Source: DAOTXL01 sp034435455
GTDB taxonomy: Bacteria > Chloroflexota > Anaerolineae > JAAYZQ01
DNA length: 64,000 bases
Reading direction: 5' to 3'
Assembly (NCBI GenBank): GCA_034435455.1
Contig: DAOTXL010000094.1
Location: forward strand, 1 to 64,000
A model generated the notes under the pieces. That model did no database searches. It worked only from the letters and a program-made list of their open reading frames with translations, and was not told the origin of the DNA. Shown here one piece after another: positions 39,658-47,731 of the stretch. The stretch's first letter is position 1. Every line of letters starts with the position of its first letter. The position numbers were made by a program, and so were the translations under genes.

Positions 39658-40924
39658 TATCCTGGCGCAGGGGGTGCAGCGGCACGGCCACGACAATGGC
39701 CGTCCCCAACCCCGGCCGGGAGCGGACGGTCAACCGGCCGCCCAGGGCCTGGGCCCGCTCGCGCATGTTGAGCAGCCCCAGACTGCCCCGCTGATCATAT
39801 TCGGCAGTCAACCTGTCCACGTCGAATCCCCGGCCATCGTCCCGGACCCCTATCAGCAGGGTGCTATCCTGCTCGGCCACGGCAATCCATACGTTCTGGG
39901 CCTGCGCATGCTTTCTGACGTTGCCCACCGCCTCCTGAACAATGGCAAAGAGCGCCTGTTCGGCAGCAACCGGCAACCGACCGATGAAGCTGCTGACCTG
40001 GAAGTGATAGACCGGGCCGCCGGCCTCCTGTTGCTGCTGGATATAGGACTGCAGGGCCGGCACCAGCCCCTGGGTCTCAAGGAGGACCGGCCGCAGGTCG
40101 AACAGGAGGGTGCGCACCTGACGCAGCGCCTTCCGGGCAATCGGCAGCACCTCCTCCAGCTCCTGCATCGCCTTGTCCGGTTCCCGTTCCCAAAGCTGGC
40201 GCACAAACTCGATGCCGGTGATGATCGCCGCCAGCAACTGGGCCGGCCCGTCGTGCAGATCGCGGGCCAGACGACGGCGCACCTCCTCTTCGACGGCGAT
40301 CAGCCGGTCGCGTTCCCGCTTCAGGTCCTGGTAGAGGCGGGCATTTTCAATGGCAGTGGCCGATTGGGCGGCAAACGAGGTCAACAGGTTCAGGTCGTCG
40401 TCATCAAACAGCTCCTCATCCACTTTGTTGAGGACCTGGATGACGCCGATCATCTTTCCTCGTGCCACCAGAGGCACACAGATGAGCGAAGTAACCTCGA
40501 AACCGACACTGTTTGGGATCTGCTCGTGAAAACGCTCGTCCTGCCGGACATCCCTCACCACGACCGGTTGGTTGTGCGAAAAAACCCAGCCGGCCAGCCC
40601 CTGATCCACAGCCATCCGTTTGCCCTGCAGGGCCTTGCCCCCCCCGCCTTCGATCACAGTGAAGACCAATTCCTGCTCATGGGGGTCCAGGAGCAGCAAC
40701 GACCCGGCCCGGCCGCCGACAGCGCTGATGGCCGAGCGGAGGATGCGTTGCAGCAGCCGATCCAGATCCAGTTCCGAAACCAGGTCCTGGGCGATATGCT
40801 GCACCATCCGCAGGCCGATCAACTGCTGGCTCAGGGAAATGTAGCCGTTGCGCAGTTGCTCGTTTTCGATTTGTAGCTCTTTCAGGGCACTTGCCAGATC
40901 CGCCGCATCTACGTCATCCGCCAT
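39647..40924 (-). CDS. GAF-domain sensor histidine kinase (HisKA_3/NarX type)
   Basis: A 425-residue cytoplasmic kinase. A coiled-coil start (ALKELQIENEQLRNGYISLSQQ) is followed by a GAF domain (~50-205; GRAGSLLLLDPHEQELVF, GWVFSHNQPVVV, SLICVPLV). The phosphoacceptor lies in RRRLARDLHDGPAQLLAA, and the HATPase domain shows NVRKHAQAQNVW and DDGRGFD. There are no membrane helices, so the signal is internal. No response regulator is adjacent: it is an orphan. Its end overlaps the convergent helicase gene by 11 bases. Confidence 0.9.
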   Translation of the reverse strand: MADDVDAADLASALKELQIENEQLRNGYISLSQQLIGLRMVQHIAQDLVSELDLDRLLQRILRSAISAVGGRAGSLLLLDPHEQELVFTVIEGGGGKALQGKRMAVDQGLAGWVFSHNQPVVVRDVRQDERFHEQIPNSVGFEVTSLICVPLVARGKMIGVIQVLNKVDEELFDDDDLNLLTSFAAQSATAIENARLYQDLKRERDRLIAVEEEVRRRLARDLHDGPAQLLAAIITGIEFVRQLWEREPDKAMQELEEVLPIARKALRQVRTLLFDLRPVLLETQGLVPALQSYIQQQQEAGGPVYHFQVSSFIGRLPVAAEQALFAIVQEAVGNVRKHAQAQNVWIAVAEQDSTLLIGVRDDGRGFDVDRLTAEYDQRGSLGLLNMRERAQALGGRLTVRSRPGLGTAIVVAVPLHPLRQDTSV

Positions 40925-40940
40925 GAGGCCTCCGCAGCCT

Positions 40941-40969
40941 ATTATACCATTACTTGCTGCCGAGTGCAA
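40941..40969 (-). promoter_or_regulatory. Promoter of the GAF histidine kinase
   Basis: Minus strand: TTGCAC (40969-40964), a 17-bp spacer and TATAAT (40946-40941). The initiation point is about 10-12 bases before the ATG at 40924, giving a very short leader with GGAGG. Confidence 0.7.
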
Positions 40970-40994
40970 CGCCGATTCACCCCGACGGGCCATT

Positions 40995-41023
40995 TTGCCC
41001 GACAGCCCATAAGGTGCTATAAT
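40995..41023 (+). promoter_or_regulatory. Promoter of the HAL-galU operon
   Basis: TTGCCC (40995-41000), a 17-bp spacer and TATAAT (41018-41023), divergent from the kinase promoter and 65 bases before the ATG at 41088. Confidence 0.7.
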
Positions 41024-41087
41024 GCCGATCACATTGCCCGTGGCAGCCAGGAAAAAAGTAGACAGAACAAACTCAAGGGAGAGAAAG

Positions 41088-42611
41088 ATGACCATTGTGT
41101 TAGATGGCTCCAATCTGACGGTGGAAAACCTGGTACGCATCGCCCGGCACGGGGAACGGGTGGAGCTCCACCCCGAAGCGTTGGAGCGGATCAAAGCCTG
41201 CCGTGCCATGCTGGAGGAAAAGCTCAAAGCGCGGGAGATCATGTACGGCACCAACACCGGCATCGGCGAATTCTCGGAGGTGGTGCTCAGCGATGAGCAG
41301 GTGATGCAGTTCCAGCGGTATCTGATCTACAACCACGCCGCCGGCATCGGCGAACCGTTGCCTGTCGAGGTGGTGCGGGGGGCAATGGCCAGCCGCATCA
41401 ATGTCCATGCCCACGGCAATTCCGGCTGCCGGCCCGAAATCACCCAGACCTTTGTCGAGATGCTGAACAAGGGGGTCACCCCGGTCGTCTGCCGGAAGGG
41501 GTCGGTGGGAGCGTGTGGCGACCTGGCCCCCATGGCCCAACTGGCCCTGCTGCTGATGGGGGAAGGGGAGGCTTTTTATCAGGGCGAGCGGCTGCCGGGC
41601 CGGGTGGCTATGGACCGTGCCGGCATCCCCATTCCCGACCTGCAGGCGCGCGATGGGCTGGCGGCCATCAACGGCTCGAACGTGCTTACCGCCATGAGCG
41701 CCCTGCACCTGTACGACATGAACCGCTGGTTGAAACAGGCCGAGATCGCCTGCGCCATGAGCCTGGAGGCGCTGCTGGCCAACCTCAAACCCTACGACGT
41801 GCGCCTGCACGAACTGCGCGGCTTCCCAGGAGCCATCCGCGCCGCCCGGGCGATCATGAAGTGCATCGCCGGCAGCGACCTGATGACGGGCAAGATGAAA
41901 ACCAAGGTGCAGGATGCCTACTCGATGCGCTCCTCGCCCCAGGTGATCGGCGCGGCCCACGACGCCCTGGACTGGGCCAGGAAACAGGTTGAAATCGAAC
42001 TGAACGGGGTGGCCGACAACCCGGTCTTTCTGCCGGAATACAGGCTGACCCTGACCGGGGCCAACTTTCAGGGGTCGCCGGTGTCGCTGCCGATGGACAT
42101 GGCCGGAGCCGCTATCACCATGGTGTGCGTGCTGTCGGAGCGACGGCTCAACCGCCTGACCAACCCGGCCCTGAGCGTCGGCCTGCCTGATTTTTTGACC
42201 CCCAACCCCGGCTTCTTTTCCGGGATGATGCTCAGCCAGTACACCGCCGACATGCTGATCGTCGAGCAGCGCATCCTCTCCATGCCGGCCAGCATCCAGT
42301 CGATCCCCGCGGCTGCCGATCAGGAAGATTTTGTCTCGATGGGGATGAACACCGCCCTCAAGAACGATCAGATCCTGGACAACGCCTATGGAGTGCTGGG
42401 GATCGAGTTTATGGCCGCCGCCCAGGGCCTGGACTTTCGTGATTTCACGCCCGGCCACGGCGTGCAGGCCGCCCGGCGCGTGATCCGCCGATATGTGGCC
42501 CACCTGGATCAAGACCGGCCTCTCTACCCGGACCACAATGCCATGAAGGAGCTGGTCAAGTCCTGCCAGATCCTGGAAGAGGTCGAAAAGGTAGTTGGCA
42601 GCCTGGAATAG
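41088..42611 (+). CDS. hutH: Histidine/aromatic amino acid ammonia-lyase family enzyme
   Basis: A 507-residue MIO-type lyase. Segments: MYGTNTGIGEF, LIYNHAAGIGEPLP (a His where HAL/TAL enzymes have one), GSVGACGDLAPMAQ, AINGSNVLTAMSAL, QDAYSMRSSPQVIGA and AADQEDFVSMG (HAL-like, with the usual His after QED replaced by Phe). The autocatalytic MIO triad is Ala142-Cys143-Gly144 instead of Ala-Ser-Gly. No hutU, hutI or hutG is nearby, and galU and an aminotransferase follow, so the substrate may not be histidine. Known HAL Ser-to-Cys mutants keep activity. Confidence 0.85.
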   Translation: MTIVLDGSNLTVENLVRIARHGERVELHPEALERIKACRAMLEEKLKAREIMYGTNTGIGEFSEVVLSDEQVMQFQRYLIYNHAAGIGEPLPVEVVRGAMASRINVHAHGNSGCRPEITQTFVEMLNKGVTPVVCRKGSVGACGDLAPMAQLALLLMGEGEAFYQGERLPGRVAMDRAGIPIPDLQARDGLAAINGSNVLTAMSALHLYDMNRWLKQAEIACAMSLEALLANLKPYDVRLHELRGFPGAIRAARAIMKCIAGSDLMTGKMKTKVQDAYSMRSSPQVIGAAHDALDWARKQVEIELNGVADNPVFLPEYRLTLTGANFQGSPVSLPMDMAGAAITMVCVLSERRLNRLTNPALSVGLPDFLTPNPGFFSGMMLSQYTADMLIVEQRILSMPASIQSIPAAADQEDFVSMGMNTALKNDQILDNAYGVLGIEFMAAAQGLDFRDFTPGHGVQAARRVIRRYVAHLDQDRPLYPDHNAMKELVKSCQILEEVEKVVGSLE

Positions 42612-42620
42612 GAGGGAAAG

Positions 42621-43484
42621 GTGAAGGGGATCATCACCATCGCCGGCTATGGTACCCGTTTTCTGCCGGCCTCCAAAGCTGTGCCGAAAGAGATGTTCCC
42701 TATCGCCGGCGTGCCGCTGATCCAGTATCATGTGGAGAGCCTGGTGGCAGCCGGCATCCGCGAGATCATCATCGTCGTGCGTGACGGCGGTGAGTTGATC
42801 CAGCGCCACTTTGCGCCCCACCCCGAGCTGGAGCAGCACCTGGCACGGTCGGGCAAGACGGCCCTGCTGGAAGAGATGCGTCGCCTGTCGCGCCTGGCCG
42901 ACATCGTCACCGTGCGCCAGCCCGATACCCTGCCCTACGGCAACGCCTCGCCGGCGCTGGCCGCCCGGCCCTGGCTCAACCCCGGCGAGCCGTTCTACTA
43001 CATGTTCGGCGATGACATCATCATCGGCGATCCCCCGGTGCCCAAACAACTGCTGGACGCTTATCACAGGTACCGCCCGGCAGCGGTCATGGCCACCCAG
43101 TGGGTGCCCGACGAGGAGGCCCCGCTCTACGGCTGCATCGAACTCAAGCCCGGCACCGAAAATGTCATGGCCCGCATCATCGAAAAGCCGGCCCCCGGCA
43201 CCCAGCCCTCCAACTGGGTGCAGATCGGCCACTTTGTGCTGACGCCCGAGCTGTTCGAAGTGCTGCACGGCACAGAGACAGGCCAGGGTGGCGAGCTGTG
43301 GCTGGCCGATGCGATGGATCGGCTGGCCCAACGCTCGACCGTCATCGCCCAGCCGATCGAGGCCCGCTGGATGGCCGCCGGTGACCCGCTGCGCCAGCTC
43401 AAGGCCGGCATCGAGATGGCCCTGCGTCGCCCCGACCTGCGTGATGGGCTGCTGGCCTACCTGCGCTCTCTGGATCTGTCATGA
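42621..43484 (+). CDS. galU: UTP-glucose-1-phosphate uridylyltransferase-like nucleotidyltransferase
   Basis: A 287-residue nucleotidyltransferase from the GTG at 42621, after GGAGGGAAAG. The GalU signature is clear: AGYGTRFLPASKAVPKEMFP (the usual L after AG is Y), DDIIIGDPPVP with the metal-binding Asp, and ARIIEKPAPGTQPSNW. It makes UDP-glucose or a related NDP-sugar for envelope glycans. The next gene overlaps its stop as ATGA. Confidence 0.87.
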   Translation: MKGIITIAGYGTRFLPASKAVPKEMFPIAGVPLIQYHVESLVAAGIREIIIVVRDGGELIQRHFAPHPELEQHLARSGKTALLEEMRRLSRLADIVTVRQPDTLPYGNASPALAARPWLNPGEPFYYMFGDDIIIGDPPVPKQLLDAYHRYRPAAVMATQWVPDEEAPLYGCIELKPGTENVMARIIEKPAPGTQPSNWVQIGHFVLTPELFEVLHGTETGQGGELWLADAMDRLAQRSTVIAQPIEARWMAAGDPLRQLKAGIEMALRRPDLRDGLLAYLRSLDLS

Positions 43485-43714
43485 GCGTCCACGCTGAGGT
43501 CGAGTGCTACTCCGGCCACACCTACGCCCAGGAGCCGAGGGCGCTGACCTGGGAGGGCCACCGCTACCCGGTGGCCGAGATCGAGGCCCGCTGGCGCACG
43601 CCCGCCGGCCCGGTTTTTCAATTGCGCACCGAATCGGGGGAACGGTTCGAGGTAAGCTATTCCGAACTGGAGGATCGCTGGACGATCCGCCCCCTGGAGC
43701 AACCCAATCCCTGA
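43481..43714 (+). CDS. Small conserved beta-rich protein
   Basis: A 77-residue protein of unknown function, predicted to be all-beta: VECYSGHTYAQEPRALTWEG, YPVAEIEARWRTPAGPVFQL and FEVSYSELEDRWTI. The repeated Trp/Arg pattern and small size are like DUF6504-type proteins, but I am not certain. It is translated from an ATGA overlap with galU, so it is expressed with it. Confidence 0.65.
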   Translation: MSVHAEVECYSGHTYAQEPRALTWEGHRYPVAEIEARWRTPAGPVFQLRTESGERFEVSYSELEDRWTIRPLEQPNP

Positions 43715-43740
43715 GAAGGACAAGGAGGTCCAATACGAAA

Positions 43741-44901
<1,161 letters not shown>

Positions 44902-44919
44902 CAGGGAATCGGTAAGCAA

Positions 44920-45438
44920 ATGGAAGAATCCGCACGCTCCATCCATTCGTCATTTCCCGCCCGCCCTTCCTGGGACGACTATTTTATGCAGATCGCTTTC
45001 CAGGTTGCCAGGCGGAGCACCTGCCCCCGCGCTGCCGTGGGCGCTGTCATTGTCCGCGACAAGCGCATTCTGACCACCGGCTACAACGGCGCGCCGAGCG
45101 GCCTGCCCCACTGCACCGAAGTCGGCTGTCTGATGATCAACGGCCACTGTGTGCGCACCCTCCACGCCGAGCAGAACGCTATTATCCAGGGCGCGCTCCA
45201 CGGCGTGGACGTCTCCAACAGCACGATCTATGTCACCCACCAGCCCTGCCTGGTCTGCGCCAAGATGATCATCAACGCCGGCATCCGCCGCGTGGTCTAT
45301 GCCGGCGACTATCCCGACGAGATCGCCCTGGGTTTTCTGGAAGAGGCGGGGGTTGAAATGTCCAGGTGCATCGGCGTCGGCGTCGGAGAATCGGCGTCGG
45401 ATCGGAGAATCGGCGTCGGAGACGCCTCCTACGATTAA
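44920..45438 (+). CDS. dCMP deaminase family protein (ComEB-like)
   Basis: A 172-residue zinc deaminase. The zinc site is complete: TLHAEQNAII (His-Ala-Glu) and HQPCLVCAKMII (PCxxC), after STCPRAAVGAVIV and an extra Cys/His set (GLPHCTEVGC, GHCVRTLH) typical of dCMP deaminases. It gives dUMP for dTMP synthesis. The last 22 codons are encoded by a dispersed repeat (45371-45434), so the native tail was replaced. It ends tail-to-tail, overlapping the MaoC gene by 4 bases. Confidence 0.88.
   Translation: MEESARSIHSSFPARPSWDDYFMQIAFQVARRSTCPRAAVGAVIVRDKRILTTGYNGAPSGLPHCTEVGCLMINGHCVRTLHAEQNAIIQGALHGVDVSNSTIYVTHQPCLVCAKMIINAGIRRVVYAGDYPDEIALGFLEEAGVEMSRCIGVGVGESASDRRIGVGDASYD
45371..45434. repeat. 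GGAGAATCGGCGTC repeat cluster, copy A
   Basis: Iterations of a GGAGAATCGGCGTC unit end with GGAGACGCCTCCTAC, whose GGCGTC and GACGCC halves are inverted. The same arrangement occurs at 47091-47144. Here it codes the tail of the dCMP deaminase. The two copies enclose the MaoC, TIGR04076 and PIG-L genes. Confidence 0.75.
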
Positions 45439-45911
45439 TCTGGATGGCTTTTGACCAATACGCTCCAGGTGCCGCGCTGGACGACCTCGTCCTCCTGGTT
45501 CAAGATCTCCACCCTGACGTTGACCAGCCCCCCACCCAGGCGGCGCATCGGCCTGGTCTCGGCCACGGTGGCCCGCACCTGGATCGTATCGCCCAGGAAC
45601 ACCGGCCGGCTGAACTTCCACTCGCCGATCTCGCGGAAGGCGAGGGCTGTGCCTTCCAGAAAGCCAAGACGCATCACCAGGCCGCTGGCGATGGACATGA
45701 TCAACAGGCCGTGGGCCACCCGCCGACCGAAGGGGTGCCGGGCGGCATACTCGGCGTCGGTGTGCATCTGATTCCAGTCACCGCTGAGGGCGGCAAAGGC
45801 CACCACATCGGCCTCGGTCACGGTCCGGCCGGCGCTGATGATCGTCTGGCCGACCTCGAACTCTTCAAAGTACAGGCCGGTGCGGGCAGGCAGTTCTTTT
45901 GGCTCTGTCAT
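45435..45911 (-). CDS. MaoC-like hot-dog dehydratase
   Basis: A 158-residue hot-dog-fold protein from the ATG at 45911. The MaoC hydratase motif is VVAFAALSGDWNQMHTDAEYAA (Asp and His positions as in R-hydratases), followed by RVAHGLLIMSIASG. Such enzymes hydrate enoyl-CoA or related thioesters. No acyl-CoA genes are adjacent, so the substrate is unknown. Confidence 0.87.
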   Translation of the reverse strand: MTEPKELPARTGLYFEEFEVGQTIISAGRTVTEADVVAFAALSGDWNQMHTDAEYAARHPFGRRVAHGLLIMSIASGLVMRLGFLEGTALAFREIGEWKFSRPVFLGDTIQVRATVAETRPMRRLGGGLVNVRVEILNQEDEVVQRGTWSVLVKSHPD

Positions 45912-46006
45912 AGAATCTCCTCTCGATCCAGGTCTGTTCACCGGGTTCTTCAATCCCTGGGAATAAATGGCGGGCGGTATCCCTTGAGCAGCCGCGAGGG
46001 CTGCCC

Positions 46007-46342
46007 CTACAATTTTCGTCCCTGGGGGTGTGCCAGGGAACAGGACGACTCCTCTGAAACGACCCGCCGGATCTCAAATACGACCGGGTTCCAGGCGTCG
46101 GGGCAGGCGTGGGTGGCCACATCCTTGTCCGCCAGCCAGGGGAACTCGGCCCCGTAGCGCATGGCCAACACCTTGGGCAGGAAGCTATACAGGGCGTGGA
46201 TGCACACCTTGCCCTGCACCGCCTGGCCGTCGAATACAATCTCATCGCCCACCCGGTGGCCGGCAGCGCAATAGCCCTCCTGCTTGATGACACGGGCGAC
46301 GATGGTAAAGCCTTTGTCGGTGTAGGGTGGGGGGTCAGCCAT
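46007..46342 (-). CDS. TIGR04076 family protein
   Basis: A 111-residue protein matching the TIGR04076 pattern: IKQEGYCAAGHRVGDEIVFDG, GKVCIHALYSFLPKVLAMRYG and ACPDAWNPVVFEIRRV. The four or so Cys/His residues suggest a metal or redox role; no function is established for the family. It overlaps the PIG-L gene by 8 bases. Confidence 0.8.
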   Translation of the reverse strand: MADPPPYTDKGFTIVARVIKQEGYCAAGHRVGDEIVFDGQAVQGKVCIHALYSFLPKVLAMRYGAEFPWLADKDVATHACPDAWNPVVFEIRRVVSEESSCSLAHPQGRKL

Positions 46343-47072
46343 TGTCCTGCTCCTCCTTTTCCTCCAGTTCTTGCGGTTGCACCAGCGTGATCACCCGGAA
46401 GCTCTCGGCGTAGGCCAACCCTTTCTCTTTGCCCGCCTCAGCCGCCCAGGCGGTGATCCACTCCGTGGGGTCCCAGTCTCCTATCTGGCTGACGTGCTCT
46501 TTCAAGGCCGCGATCTTGGACTCGATCGTCTCGCTGATGTCCACCCATTCGTTGGGCTCGGCGTTGCCATGGACATACACCTGGCGCACCCGATGGGGCG
46601 CGCCGACCTCGGGCCACAGCAGGGGCATGGCGCTCGCCGGGGCCACGGCGTCCAGCGCCGCCTGGGCCGCCGCCCGGTGGTCAGGGTGGTTGATGTAGCG
46701 GTCGCCGACCAGCAGCCGGGTTGGATCGCCGGTCAGGACCACTTCCGGCTTGTAGCGGCGGATGAGGCGCACCAGGTCGCGCCGCAGGTCGAGGGTCGGT
46801 TGCAGCAGCCCATCGTCGTAGCCCAAAAAGACCACCTCTTCCACGCCCAGCCGGGCGCAGGCAGCCCGCTGCTCGGCGCGGCGGATCTCGGCCAGGCGCT
46901 CGCGGGTCATGCCCGGTTCATGGGAACCGGCGTTGCCGTCGGTGCAGACCACGTAGGTCACGCGGCAGCCGGCCCTGGCCCACAACGCCACGGTGCCGGC
47001 CATGGTAAACTCGGCGTCGTCGGGATGGGCGACGATGACCATCGCCGACTTGGGTATTCCATTCTTGTCCAT
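46335..47072 (-). CDS. PIG-L family deacetylase
   Basis: A 245-residue PIG-L/LmbE protein. The metal site is visible: VIVAHPDDAEFTMAGT (His, Asp-Asp), TDGNAGSHEPG, and the later His in YINHPDHRAAA. Enzymes of this family remove acetyl groups from N-acetylglucosamine-type substrates (for example in mycothiol or bacillithiol synthesis). The ATG at 47072 follows GGAGG. It is the first gene of a two-gene operon with the TIGR04076 protein. Confidence 0.88.
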   Translation of the reverse strand: MDKNGIPKSAMVIVAHPDDAEFTMAGTVALWARAGCRVTYVVCTDGNAGSHEPGMTRERLAEIRRAEQRAACARLGVEEVVFLGYDDGLLQPTLDLRRDLVRLIRRYKPEVVLTGDPTRLLVGDRYINHPDHRAAAQAALDAVAPASAMPLLWPEVGAPHRVRQVYVHGNAEPNEWVDISETIESKIAALKEHVSQIGDWDPTEWITAWAAEAGKEKGLAYAESFRVITLVQPQELEEKEEQDNG

Positions 47073-47090
47073 CGGTCTTTTCCTCCTTCT

Positions 47091-47144
47091 CGGCGTCTGG
47101 AGAATCGGCGTCTGGAGAATCGGCGTCTGGAGACGCCTCCTACT
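47091..47144. repeat. GGAGAATCGGCGTC repeat cluster, copy B
   Basis: Three successive 15-bp units CGGCGTCTGGAGAAT (the third partial), followed by GGAGACGCCTCCTAC. It lies directly upstream of the PIG-L gene and at the 3' end of the broken ATPase gene. See copy A at 45371. Confidence 0.8.
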
Positions 47145-47595
47145 ATCGCATCATCAACAGTGATGATAAGGGCAGCGCGACAATCCGGGGATCGGTCACC
47201 GCCACCTCGTCCGTCAGGGTCACGAGGATGGCAAAGGGGGCATTGTACACCGCTTTTTCGAGAAACGCCCGCAGCCCCACCGTGTCCCGGTGGCCGTCCA
47301 CCCGCTGACGATATTTGATCTCCACCGGATGGACGTTCTCCTGGCGAAGCAGGTAGTCGATCATCTGCTCTTGTAAGGTGGTCTTGCCCACTTGCCGGGG
47401 ACCCCGCAACACGGTCACCGGCGCCAACCTGGTTTTGAGCCGTTGTAGCGCCGGCTCGAACAGCCAACGGCGGAACGGTGGCAAGGGACGCATCGGCCTG
47501 CCCTGCCACCAGGGATTGATATCCCACAAAAAGGCCTCCAGCTCCCCCGCCAGGCGAACACCGAACAGAGTTTGTTGGGCCTGGGCCCCTGCCAT
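47143..47595 (-). pseudogene. AAA ATPase (DUF4143-type) with internal deletion
   Basis: An intact 150-codon frame has the N-terminal start of an AAA_14/DUF4143 ATPase (FEPALQRLKTRLAPVTVLRG, Walker A GPRQVGKTTL) and then jumps to the family's C-terminal part (VHPVEIKYRQRVDGHRDTVG). About 250 residues that should carry Walker B, the sensor region and most of the DUF4143 domain are missing. The deletion kept the frame. The product is unlikely to work. Confidence 0.7.
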
Positions 47596-47683
47596 CCAAA
47601 ACCTCCCACCGTGCGTTCCTTCTGTTTAAAATTGTAACCTGCCTTGCCTGAAATGTCAACCTCGGATGCAACGCACCGGCGCC

Positions 47684-47712
47684 TTGCCCACAACCTGGCT
47701 TTGGGCTATAAT
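47684..47712 (+). promoter_or_regulatory. Promoter of the helicase-HNH gene
   Basis: TTGCCC (47684-47689), a 17-bp spacer and TATAAT (47707-47712). Confidence 0.68.
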
Positions 47713-47731
47713 GGCGTGGAGGCAAAACGGC

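Noticed and set aside
41100..43331. A 743-codon minus-strand frame opposite hutH and galU
   Set aside because: Composition is Gln/His/Gly-rich noise, and the sense genes are certain.
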